This document shows, one piece after another, positions 1 to 7,434 of a stretch of 64,000 nucleotides of DNA. Positions within the stretch are counted from its first letter, which is position 1. Each line of letters starts with the position of its first letter. Position numbers and translations under genes: made by a program. The notes below the pieces were generated by a model. The model ran no database searches, was not told where the DNA came from, and saw only the letters and a list, made by a program, of their open reading frames with translations. This DNA is from Bacteroidales bacterium (lineage in GTDB: Bacteria; Bacteroidota; Bacteroidia; Bacteroidales; UBA932). The stretch lies in NCBI GenBank assembly GCA_015060405.1, contig SUYN01000002.1, forward strand, positions 1 to 64,000, in the 5' to 3' direction.

Positions 1-157
1 TAACATAGAAGTCAAACTTATCTTTAAAGTAATACCTTACCAACGACGTCTTTCCGACTCGACGTCGTCCATACAAAGCGACAAACTCGCTCTTGCCACT
101 TTTATTATACTTATCCAACAATCCAAGCTCAGACTCTCTTCCAATAATCTTATCCAT
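1..157 (-). CDS. AAA family ATPase, N-terminal part (runs off window)
   Basis: Reverse-strand reading gives MDKIIGRESELGLLDKY followed by a Walker A region ALYGRRRVGKTSLV. This is the start of the archaeal-type ATPase family (often with a C-terminal DUF234 nuclease-like domain) that is common and horizontally mobile in Bacteroidota. Only about 52 residues are present; the rest lies left of base 1. A Met four codons upstream (base 169) is in frame, but the likely transcription start is at about that point, so 157 is preferred. The region is clearly more AT-rich than the rest of the window, which suggests acquired DNA. Such ATPases have no settled function. Confidence 0.7.
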   Translation of the reverse strand, partial: MDKIIGRESELGLLDKYNKSGKSEFVALYGRRRVGKTSLVRYYFKDKFDFYV

Positions 158-174
158 AGTATTCAGCATTTTTG

Positions 175-209
175 CAAATATAACAAAATCAACAAAATGT
201 TGTACCAAA
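175..209 (-). promoter_or_regulatory. Bacteroidota-type promoter for the ATPase gene
   Basis: The -7 box TATATTTG lies at 182-175 on the reverse strand. A possible -33 TTTG lies at 209-206, inside one arm of the inverted repeat at 194-244. The spacer of about 23 bases is longer than the usual 19-20, so the -33 assignment is weaker than the -7. Confidence 0.45.
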
Positions 210-244
210 GTTGCTAAAATTTGCAAACTTTGGTACAACATTTT
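194..244. repeat. Perfect 19-bp inverted repeat upstream of the ATPase gene
   Basis: Arms at 194-212 and 226-244 are perfect reverse complements (AAAATGTTGTACCAAAGTT in the left arm), with a 13-base AT-rich centre. The left arm covers the possible -33 box of the ATPase promoter, so a repressor operator or a transposon-end remnant are both possible. No T-run marks it as a conventional terminator. Confidence 0.75.
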
Positions 245-308
245 AACTTATTTTCCCACCCAATAAATTATTTATCAAACCATTACATTCACGTCATACA
301 TTCAAAAT

Positions 309-448
309 CTACTCCAACAACGAGATGGTCTTACGGTTGGTATCCTCGTCAATCTTGCGGTAACTGGCGAAGGCCTTGCAGCCCTCTTCGTAGCCGCTGA
401 GGACGCAGATAAGGACAGGATCAGGAATCTGGTCCAGACCATGGCAAA
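309..448 (-). pseudogene. Probable C-terminal gene remnant
   Basis: The reverse strand from about 448 to the TAG at 311-309 reads as coherent protein (LDQIPDPVLICVLSGYEEG, then CKAFASYRKIDEDTNRK, ending ISLLE), but the frame has no start codon before a stop near 480. The residue mix looks like real coding sequence. I do not recognise the family. It lies just upstream of the lactonase promoter and beside the AT-rich ATPase region, which suggests debris from gene loss or mobile-DNA insertion. Confidence 0.35.
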
Positions 449-460
449 AGTTTGAAAATA

Positions 461-491
461 TTTGCGATTATTGTCGGCTTTCGTAAATTTG
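461..491 (+). promoter_or_regulatory. Promoter for the lactonase lipoprotein gene
   Basis: TTTG at 461-464, a 19-base spacer, then TAAATTTG at 484-491 match the Bacteroidota -33/-7 consensus exactly. Transcription should start near 498, so an ATG at 452 would not be transcribed. This decides the start of the next gene in favour of 533. Confidence 0.7.
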
Positions 492-532
492 CAAGAAATC
501 AGATGAGACGGGATATGATAATCTTTGAAAGG

Positions 533-1648
533 ATGAAATGCTCTTTATATATGTGTGCTGCCGCGGCTGCCATGGTGCTGGGGGGATGCAGGGAGGCAAA
601 GGATGAGGTTGACATCGTGGTAGGTACGTATGGAGGACAGATCTACAGATATTCATTTGACAGAAGTTCACTCGAGTTTTCGCTGAAGGGGACGGCTGAG
701 GCGAAGGATCCGTCGTATGTTCTTGCGAGGGGAAATGACCTCTTTGCGGTCAGCGAATGTGGCGGGGATTCAGGCATATATTCATTTACAGCAGACACCG
801 ACGGTGCCATCAGACAGACCGCAGAGCTGCACCAGACCGGGGCCGACCCTTGTTTCCTGATGCTTTATGAGGAGGGCGCGGAAACATATGCGATGACTGC
901 CGACTATAGCGGAGGATCGGTCAGCATGTTCCCGATAAAGGAAGGTGCAGTACAGGAAAGGTGCGCACAGCTCCGATTTACTGGCAGCGGGCCGGTGACA
1001 CAGAGGCAGGAGGCTTCGCACATCCATCAGTTGAAGGAAGTGCCGGAAGCAGAGGGCTATGTCCTCGCGAGCGACCTGGGTGCCGATGTGATAAGGGTGC
1101 TGAAGGTGAATGAAGGGAATATGGTGCATCTGGGTGACATTCCGTGCCCGGCTGGGAGCGGCCCGAGGCACCTTGAATTCGGAAAAGGAGAATATAGGGA
1201 CATATTGTATTGCATGGCGGAACTTTCGGGCGACGTCCTCGTATATTCCATGAAAGAAGGGAGCACTATGCCTTCTGATTTCACACTTATCCAGCAGATC
1301 CGGGCTGACGAAGCCAATGCCGGGGGCAGCGCGGACATACACATCCACCCGTCCGGAAAATGGCTCTACACCTCACACAGGCTCGAAAATGACGGCATCT
1401 CTACATTCAGCATAAAGGAAGACGGAACTTTGGAAAAGACGGGATATGTCCGTACAGGAATCCATCCGAGAAATTTCATGATAACTGCGCAGGGAGAATT
1501 CCTTCTGGTTGCCTGCCGCGATGACCGGATGGTCCAGGTCTTCGGAATCGGTGAGGACGGCAGCCTCGTCCCGACATCAGGAGTCCTGATGTTTGAGAGC
1601 GACAGGCCCTCCAGCATAACTGAAGTCACACCTTCAGTCAATCAATGA
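533..1648 (+). CDS. Lactonase-family beta-propeller lipoprotein
   Basis: A 371-residue protein of the YbhE/6-phosphogluconolactonase seven-bladed propeller family (Lactonase, PF10282). Supporting stretches include GSGPRHLEF, HIHPSGKWLYTSH and GIHPRNFMI. The N-terminus is a lipoprotein signal (MKCSLYMCAAAAAMVLGGC) with the lipid Cys followed by acidic residues, so it should be membrane-anchored rather than a cytosolic pentose-phosphate enzyme. Earlier in-frame Mets at 452 and 515 are disfavoured by the promoter position and by the signal peptide. The substrate is unknown. It probably shares a transcript with the small DUF4491 gene 29 bases downstream. Confidence 0.8.
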   Translation: MKCSLYMCAAAAAMVLGGCREAKDEVDIVVGTYGGQIYRYSFDRSSLEFSLKGTAEAKDPSYVLARGNDLFAVSECGGDSGIYSFTADTDGAIRQTAELHQTGADPCFLMLYEEGAETYAMTADYSGGSVSMFPIKEGAVQERCAQLRFTGSGPVTQRQEASHIHQLKEVPEAEGYVLASDLGADVIRVLKVNEGNMVHLGDIPCPAGSGPRHLEFGKGEYRDILYCMAELSGDVLVYSMKEGSTMPSDFTLIQQIRADEANAGGSADIHIHPSGKWLYTSHRLENDGISTFSIKEDGTLEKTGYVRTGIHPRNFMITAQGEFLLVACRDDRMVQVFGIGEDGSLVPTSGVLMFESDRPSSITEVTPSVNQ

Positions 1649-1677
1649 TTAATCAACTGCAATAATTCAAGACATAT

Positions 1678-1965
1678 ATGAATTGGTCCGGTATAACAGT
1701 AGGTCTTGCGACCTTCCTCATAATAGGCGTATTTCATCCGATAGTGATCAAGGCTGAATACCATTTCGGCAAACGGTGCTGGTGGGCCTTCGCCCTGGCC
1801 GGCGTCGCTTTTGCCGTCCTGTCGCTGTTCATCAGCAACATGGTGCTGGCGACGGTCACAGGAGTGACCGCCTTCTCATGCTTCTGGTCGATACACGAAC
1901 TCTTCGAACAGGAAAACCGCGTCAAAAAAGGCTGGTTCCCAGCCAATCCTAAAAGAAAGGAATAG
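1678..1965 (+). CDS. DUF4491 family small membrane protein
   Basis: A 95-residue protein with three hydrophobic segments (about 5-24, 33-50 and 54-70). Its opening, MNWSGITVGLATFLIIG then FHPIVIKAEY, is typical of DUF4491, a Bacteroidota-restricted family of unknown function. The C-terminus is basic and probably cytoplasmic. It follows the lactonase gene closely on the same strand, and its end meets the convergent GDSL hydrolase gene after only 8 bases. Confidence 0.8.
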   Translation: MNWSGITVGLATFLIIGVFHPIVIKAEYHFGKRCWWAFALAGVAFAVLSLFISNMVLATVTGVTAFSCFWSIHELFEQENRVKKGWFPANPKRKE

Positions 1966-1973
1966 TACCATCT

Positions 1974-2681
1974 TTATTTCAGACTGCGTACGAACCCGGA
2001 CAGCTGCTCGCTGATCTGGCTCATTCCCTTTATGCTCGGATGTCCCCAGAGCTTGTGGATGTCCTTAAGAAGAAGGGACGGGAATCCGTAGTGGTCACAG
2101 GCCTCGGTTATTCCTGCCGTGATCTCATCCTTCAGCTCGGAATTGATAACGAACACCACCTGCGACTGAGGAGCCGCCACCGAGAAGTACTCGAGCATGA
2201 AGCAGCATGCAGGAAGGAAACTGTACATATCCGAAGACGACCATCCTCCGAACTGAAGTTCTCCAAGCGGAACATTGGCCCACGAATCGTTGGTCGCCCC
2301 GAAGATGATGATAAGGTCAGGGTTCAGGGCGGTCACATTGAACATCCTCGTGATGAACGCCCTGTCTGAATAATCTGCACCATCATAGCCTGTGTTGCAG
2401 ACAGTGGCTCCGCTGTAGCTCTCGTTCAGCACCAGTTCGTATCCTCCTTCGCGGCAGAACTGATGCCACCAGGTCTGTTCCACAGCCACGACATCGTTCT
2501 CCCCTTGCGGAGTCGTGAAGTACCAGCAGGCGTTCCCCTCAGGGATGTAGCCGTCAAAGGTTGAATACGAATCACCAAGGATGGCGACCGTCTTGATTTC
2601 ATCTTTCTGCGCTTCCGCACTGATAAACGGGAACACAAGCAGAAAGGCCGTAAGTACATGAATCCGGAACATAGGTGTCAT
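1974..2681 (-). CDS. Secreted SGNH/GDSL-type hydrolase
   Basis: A 235-residue protein with an N-terminal signal peptide ending near SAEAQ. The SGNH blocks are visible: block I ILGDSYSTF (nucleophile Ser), the Gly region NESYSGAT, block III GATNDSW (Asn), and a C-terminal HPSIKGM with the catalytic His. The family hydrolyses esters, often acetyl groups on glycans; the substrate here is unknown. The start ATG overlaps the stop of the upstream YkvA gene as ATGA, so the two are probably translationally coupled. Confidence 0.8.
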   Translation of the reverse strand: MTPMFRIHVLTAFLLVFPFISAEAQKDEIKTVAILGDSYSTFDGYIPEGNACWYFTTPQGENDVVAVEQTWWHQFCREGGYELVLNESYSGATVCNTGYDGADYSDRAFITRMFNVTALNPDLIIIFGATNDSWANVPLGELQFGGWSSSDMYSFLPACCFMLEYFSVAAPQSQVVFVINSELKDEITAGITEACDHYGFPSLLLKDIHKLWGHPSIKGMSQISEQLSGFVRSLK

Positions 2682-3067
2682 CTGTTTATATGTTCATCTG
2701 CGGAGACATTGTCGAAGTCTCCGAAACGTTCGCGTGTCCTGGCCGTCGCCTGGGCCTTTATTTCCGGCGTGATGTTCTTCCAGACCGTGTGGATGGCCCA
2801 TATCACTGCCGTCAGGTCATCCGTGTAGCCTGCAAGCGGGACGAAGTCCGGAAGGATGTCCAGAGGCAGGAGGAAGTAGCCCAATGCGCCATATATCTTT
2901 GTCTTGTCGGCATTGGATATGGTCTTGCTGCGAAGCACGTAGTACAGCAGATATACGTAATATACCAGCTTTGCGCCGACCTTGCGTGCCGATTTTCCCA
3001 GTTTGGCACCGAGTTTCTTCTCATCGTAGTGTTTCTGGTATCTTTCGATATCTTTTGGTGGTTTCAT
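2678..3067 (-). CDS. YkvA family (DUF1232) membrane protein
   Basis: The diagnostic DUF1232 core is present: KIYGALGYFLLPLDILPDF followed by LAGYTDDLTAV. It is a short membrane-associated family of unknown function. An in-frame Met at 3094 would add nine residues (MSRNLKPKN), but that codon lies inside a degenerate copy of the 25-bp palindromic element at 3082-3106, so I place the start at 3067 (MKPPKDIERY). The gene lies 68 bases downstream of rnr on the same strand and overlaps the GDSL gene by 4 bases. Confidence 0.8.
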   Translation of the reverse strand: MKPPKDIERYQKHYDEKKLGAKLGKSARKVGAKLVYYVYLLYYVLRSKTISNADKTKIYGALGYFLLPLDILPDFVPLAGYTDDLTAVIWAIHTVWKNITPEIKAQATARTRERFGDFDNVSADEHINR

Positions 3068-3081
3068 ATTCTTCGGTTTTA

Positions 3082-3106
3082 GATTCCTCGACAAGCCCGG
3101 AATGAC
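3082..3106 (+). repeat. Degenerate copy of the 25-bp palindromic element
   Basis: Exactly 25 bases, starting GATTCC and ending GGAATGAC as in the intact copies, with about four substitutions that weaken the stem. It lies in the rnr-ykvA intergenic region. Confidence 0.55.
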
Positions 3107-3135
3107 AATGGAGAGGGCTCAGGGTGACATTGAGG

Positions 3136-5517
3136 CTATTTCTTTGGAGAACGTCTCGCGGCGGTCTTCCTTGCCTTGCGTTTCGATTCCTGGATGGCCT
3201 TCCTCACCTTCTCCTTGCGTGCGGCCTTGTTGATGCCTACGGTGACATTGTCGAAAGAGCCGTCCTCTCCCTTTATGAATGAGGTCCCGCGACCCTGTTC
3301 GTAGTCTATGCGGTCATATATCCTGTCTTCAAGACCTGTCTCTATGAGTTCATAGTCAATGAGTTTCTGCTCCAGATTGGTCTTCTTCACGCGGATGCGC
3401 ACAGGGTCACCGAGGTTATACACAATGCCGGAGCGCTTGCCCACGAGCCTGTAATGGTCCTGATCGAACTCGAAGAAGTCGCTGCGGATGTCGCGCAGGG
3501 CAACCATTCCTTCGATCATGGTAGGCTCTATCTCCACATACATTCCCCACTCAGTAAGACCTGAAATATGGCCTCCGAAGGTGTATCCGACCTTGTCCTG
3601 CATGAACTCTACCAGCTTATACTTTATGCTTGAGCGCTCGGCCTCAGCGGCCACGATCTCGCGCTCGGACGAATGCTTGCATAGCTTGTCGTACACTTCC
3701 TTCCTTGCCGACTCCCCTCCTGCGAGGTACTTCTCAAGAAGCCTGTGCACCATCATGTCCGGATACCTACGGATCGGCGAGGTGAAGTGAGTGTAATACT
3801 TGAATGCAAGTCCGTAGTGGCCAAGGTTTTCAGTGTCGTATCTCGCCTTTGCCATAGTCCTCAGTGAGAGGAGTTCTATGGCATTGTATTCCGGTGTGTC
3901 CTTTGCTGCTGCAAACAGGCTGTTGAGTTCCTTGGAGATCTCTTTTCCGTTGCTGGTCGGTCCCATCCTGTAGCCGAAGTTGCCGATGAAGTTGCGCAGG
4001 TTCTCGACCTTCTCCTGATTAGGTTCATCGTGGACACGGTACACAAAGGTCTTAGCCTGTCTTCTTGCTCCCTTGGCTGCGGCCTCTTCCTCCTTCCTGC
4101 ATCCGGTCGCCACGAATTCCGCAACCTTCCTGTTGGCAAGAAGCATGAATTCCTCTATGAGCCAGTTGGCTTCCTTGGTGACTTTCTGATAGACATTCAC
4201 CGGACGGCCCTTCTCATCGACCTCGACCTTCATCTCCGGCCGCTCGAAGCTTATCGCTCCGCTTGCGAACCTCTTCTTGCGGAGCTTTCCTGCAAGAGAA
4301 TTCAGTGTCAGGATGGTGTCTCTTATGTCATCCGGAAGGTTCTCCCTTATGCCTTCTGCCGCACCTTCGATGATGGCCTGGGCCTCTTCATATGCGAAAC
4401 GATAGTCAGAATTTATCACGGTCTTGCCGAACCACTGCGATGCTATGCGTCCTAAAGGAGTTATCTCAAAGACTGCAGAGAATGTCAGCTTCTCCTCTTG
4501 CGGACGGAGGGAGCAGAGCTTGTTGCTCAGCTTTTCTGGAAGCATGGGAACGGTCCTGTCCACGAGATAGACGGATGTTCCCCTCTTGAGGGCCTCCTCA
4601 TCCACCACGGACCCCGGACGCACGTAATGGGTCACATCCGCAATGTGGACACCCACCTCGTAGTTGCCGTTCTCAAGCCTGCGGAACGATATGGCGTCGT
4701 CAAAGTCCTTTGCATCCGCAGGGTCGATGGTGAAGGTGAGGATATTACGAAAATCCCTGCGTTCTGCAATGTCCTCCGGAGTTATCTCCTCTGATATGAG
4801 ATCGGCCGCATTGGCCACTTCCGGCTCGAACCGGTACGGGAGACCGTATTCCGCAAGTATGGCATGCATCTCTGTGTCGTTTTCCCCCGGCTCTCCGAGA
4901 ACGTCGGTTATGTGTCCGCGAGGTGACATCTCGCTGCGTGGCCAGTCGTCCACCACGGCTGCCACCTTCATTCCCGAGCGCACCTGGAGTTCCTGTCTTC
5001 CTGTCCCGTCTTCTCCGGTGACGAAGACCTTATGCACGGCGTACAGTTCCTCGCCGACCGGCTTGAGACAGCCTGTCTCATCCTTAGGCTCCGCCAGCGA
5101 CTGTCCCTTCACATTGTGCCTGCGGTAGCGGACATTGTCGGACTCGGTGAACGGAATCGTTATGTCATATGGCATGAAACGGCTCTGCATGAGCACCCAG
5201 GCCTGATTCCCGACGACATGCAGGACTCCGATGAAAGGTTTCGGCGACCTCTCGATGATCTCCACCACCTCTCCTTCACGGCGCTGCCTGTCGCTCTTTT
5301 CACGGGTCACGGTCACACGGACCGTGTCTCCGTGAAGTGCACCCCTTGTCCTGGATGCCTTTACGAACACATCATCCTCCTCACCTTCAACTATTATGAA
5401 CACATATCCTTCACGTGTCATCTGCACGCGTCCTGTCACCTGTGGGAAAACCTTCTTCTCCTTTCTTCCACGGCCGTGGCTTCTGCCACCGCCCTTTCCT
5501 TTGTTTCTTCTTGCCAT
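3136..5517 (-). CDS. rnr: Ribonuclease R
   Basis: A 793-residue 3'-5' exoribonuclease of the RNB family. The order is a basic Gly/Arg/Lys N-tail, cold-shock OB domains (about 25-200), and the RNB catalytic core with DPADAKDFDDA at about 265-275, which supplies the metal-binding aspartates. An S1 domain (about 640-725) and a Lys/Arg-rich tail follow. Length is normal for Bacteroidota. It degrades structured RNA and, with SmpB/tmRNA (smpB is at 38 kb), takes part in mRNA turnover at stalled ribosomes. It is divergent from gpmI. Confidence 0.95.
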   Translation of the reverse strand: MARRNKGKGGGRSHGRGRKEKKVFPQVTGRVQMTREGYVFIIVEGEEDDVFVKASRTRGALHGDTVRVTVTREKSDRQRREGEVVEIIERSPKPFIGVLHVVGNQAWVLMQSRFMPYDITIPFTESDNVRYRRHNVKGQSLAEPKDETGCLKPVGEELYAVHKVFVTGEDGTGRQELQVRSGMKVAAVVDDWPRSEMSPRGHITDVLGEPGENDTEMHAILAEYGLPYRFEPEVANAADLISEEITPEDIAERRDFRNILTFTIDPADAKDFDDAISFRRLENGNYEVGVHIADVTHYVRPGSVVDEEALKRGTSVYLVDRTVPMLPEKLSNKLCSLRPQEEKLTFSAVFEITPLGRIASQWFGKTVINSDYRFAYEEAQAIIEGAAEGIRENLPDDIRDTILTLNSLAGKLRKKRFASGAISFERPEMKVEVDEKGRPVNVYQKVTKEANWLIEEFMLLANRKVAEFVATGCRKEEEAAAKGARRQAKTFVYRVHDEPNQEKVENLRNFIGNFGYRMGPTSNGKEISKELNSLFAAAKDTPEYNAIELLSLRTMAKARYDTENLGHYGLAFKYYTHFTSPIRRYPDMMVHRLLEKYLAGGESARKEVYDKLCKHSSEREIVAAEAERSSIKYKLVEFMQDKVGYTFGGHISGLTEWGMYVEIEPTMIEGMVALRDIRSDFFEFDQDHYRLVGKRSGIVYNLGDPVRIRVKKTNLEQKLIDYELIETGLEDRIYDRIDYEQGRGTSFIKGEDGSFDNVTVGINKAARKEKVRKAIQESKRKARKTAARRSPKK

Positions 5518-5586
5518 AATGCTTTTTCTTTATTTCAGCTATTTCAATGCAAGTATCAGACTTGCCGAAGTTTTCATCATACAAAA

Positions 5587-5618
5587 TTAGAAAAAGTGGT
5601 GCATTAATTGTATATTTG
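5587..5618 (+). promoter_or_regulatory. Promoter for gpmI
   Basis: The -7 box TATATTTG is at 5611-5618, with a TTAG at 5587-5590 about 20 bases upstream as a weak -33. The predicted start of transcription is about 30 bases before the gpmI ATG. Confidence 0.55.
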
Positions 5619-5654
5619 CCCCGCAAATTTGACAAATAATCAAATCAAGATATT

Positions 5655-7178
5655 ATGGACAGAAAAGTTCTACTCATGATCCTCGACGGATGGGGCGAGG
5701 GAAGACAGGATGAGTCTAATGTCATCTACACACAGGGAGCTCCCTACATCGAGGGGCTCCGCAAGAACTATCCTATGGGCACACTCAAGGCCTGCGGCGA
5801 GGCTGTAGGTCTTCCTGATGGCCAGATGGGTAACTCAGAGGTAGGTCACCTCAACCTCGGCGCAGGCCGCGTGGTGTACCAGGACCTCGTGAAGATCAAC
5901 ATCGCCGCACGCGAGCACAAGTTCCTCCAGAACCCTGAGATCAAGGCAGCATACGACTATGTGAAGGCAAACAACAAGCAGCTCCACCTCATGGGCCTTG
6001 CGTCGATGGGCGGCGTACACAGCTCGCTCGAGCACGTGTACGAGTTCCTCAACGTGGCAAAGGAGTACGGACTTGAAGATGTTTATGTACACTGCTTCAT
6101 GGACGGGCGTGACACTGACCCTAAGAGCGGAAAGGGCTTTGTAGAGGGTCTCGAGGCCGAAATGGCCAAGTCTACCGGAAAGGTAGCCACAGTCTGCGGA
6201 CGTTTCTACGCCATGGACCGTGACAAGAGATGGGAGCGCGTGAAGGAGGCATATGACATGCTCGTTGACGCAAAGGGCACATACGCCACTTCAGCAACAG
6301 AAGCTATCCAGGCATCGTACGACGAGGGCGTTACCGATGAGTTCATCAAGCCGATCGTCCTCACTGACGCTGACGGTGCGCCTCTTACAAAGATCCAGGA
6401 AGGCGACGCTGTGATCTTCTTCAACTTCCGTAACGACCGCGCACGCGAGCTCACAGCAGTGCTCACACAGCAGGACATGCCTGAGCAGGGAATGCACACC
6501 CTTCCTCTCTACTACTGCTGCCTCACTCCATACGACGCATCATTCACAGGCGTCCACATCCTCTTCGACAAGGAGAATGTGCAGGAGACACTTGGAGAAG
6601 TGGTCTCAAAGGCAGGAAAGAACCAGCTCCGCATCGCCGAGACCGAGAAATATGCACACGTGACATTCTTCTTCAACGGCGGCGCAGAGTCCCTCTTCGA
6701 GAACGAGGACCGCATCCTGGTAAACTCTCCTAAGGTTGCGACTTACGACCTCCAGCCTGAGATGAGCGCTCCTGAAGTGACGGAGAAGCTCGTGGAGGCG
6801 ATCAACACAGGCCGCAACGACCTGATCATCCTCAACTTCGCCAATGGCGACATGATCGGACACACAGGCGTATACGAGGCGATCCGCAAGGCAGTCACCG
6901 CAGTAGACAGCTGCGTGGAGAAGGTTGTGGAGGCTGCAAAGGCACAGGGATATGTCATCCTCATCACTGCTGACCACGGAAACGCTGACTATGCGGTCAA
7001 CGACGACGGCACCCCTAACACAGCCCACTCTCTCAACGACGTTCCTTTCATCGTGGTGAACGCAGGAGAAGAAGTGAAGGAAGTGAAGAACGGAAAGCTC
7101 GCAGACGTAGCCCCTACCATCCTCAAGCTGATGGGCATCGAGCAGCCTGCAGCAATGACCGGCCAGCCGCTGATCTAA
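5655..7178 (+). CDS. gpmI: 2,3-bisphosphoglycerate-independent phosphoglycerate mutase
   Basis: A 507-residue two-metal enzyme that interconverts 3- and 2-phosphoglycerate in glycolysis. It is of the alkaline-phosphatase superfamily: LMILDGWG with the first metal Asp near residue 11, [10 protein letters not shown] carrying the catalytic Ser at about 61, [17 protein letters not shown], and the C-terminal metal-binding ADHGNAD. Full length, with a strong bias to one set of codons (CTC, AAC, GTA/GTG), as expected for a highly expressed gene. It is monocistronic, with its own promoter and a strong terminator. Confidence 0.97.
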   Translation: MDRKVLLMILDGWGEGRQDESNVIYTQGAPYIEGLRKNYPMGTLKACGEAVGLPDGQMGNSEVGHLNLGAGRVVYQDLVKINIAAREHKFLQNPEIKAAYDYVKANNKQLHLMGLASMGGVHSSLEHVYEFLNVAKEYGLEDVYVHCFMDGRDTDPKSGKGFVEGLEAEMAKSTGKVATVCGRFYAMDRDKRWERVKEAYDMLVDAKGTYATSATEAIQASYDEGVTDEFIKPIVLTDADGAPLTKIQEGDAVIFFNFRNDRARELTAVLTQQDMPEQGMHTLPLYYCCLTPYDASFTGVHILFDKENVQETLGEVVSKAGKNQLRIAETEKYAHVTFFFNGGAESLFENEDRILVNSPKVATYDLQPEMSAPEVTEKLVEAINTGRNDLIILNFANGDMIGHTGVYEAIRKAVTAVDSCVEKVVEAAKAQGYVILITADHGNADYAVNDDGTPNTAHSLNDVPFIVVNAGEEVKEVKNGKLADVAPTILKLMGIEQPAAMTGQPLI

Positions 7179-7205
7179 GCTTACTATCAATCGGAATCAA
7201 GAAAG

Positions 7206-7244
7206 CCTCGCACCGCTCCCGTAGCAGTGCGAGGTTTTTCTTTT
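7206..7244 (+). terminator. Intrinsic terminator of gpmI
   Basis: CCTCGCAC at 7206-7213 pairs with GTGCGAGG at 7227-7234, with a further inner GCT/AGC pairing, followed directly by TTTTTCTTTT. Confidence 0.9.
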
Positions 7245-7292
7245 GTCGTAATCAGCCTTGACAGTGACACACAACGCATTATCAATCAAGTT

Positions 7293-7340
7293 CTTACGCT
7301 GAATCACCTGCGGCAGATGGAGCAGGTGATTCAGCGTAAG
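7293..7340. repeat. Perfect 19-bp inverted repeat of unknown role
   Basis: CTTACGCTGAATCACCTGC at 7293-7311 is the exact reverse complement of 7322-7340, with a 10-base centre. It has no T-run. It lies beyond the gpmI terminator and about 70 bases before the GH92 promoter box. The rest of 7245-7407 shows no gene. Confidence 0.8.
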
Positions 7341-7407
7341 AGGCACGTTCTCAGACACTTAAGCAAATCCTGAAGGACAGGAATGGCGGGATTTTGGAAA
7401 GTATTGC

Positions 7408-7415
7408 TACCTTTG
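7408..7415 (+). promoter_or_regulatory. -7 box for the GH92 gene
   Basis: TACCTTTG matches TAnnTTTG. No good -33 lies at the proper distance. Transcription would start roughly 12-20 bases before the coding start. Confidence 0.4.
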
Positions 7416-7434
7416 TAAGATACGGATAATCAAC

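Noticed and set aside
452..532. Upstream start codon at 452 for the lactonase gene
   Set aside because: The ATG lies before the predicted -33/-7 boxes and the extension would bury the lipoprotein signal.
7293..7340. Invertible promoter bounded by inverted repeats
   Set aside because: The repeats are only 10 bases apart and enclose no promoter; Bacteroidales invertible promoters have much wider spacing, and no invertase gene is nearby.
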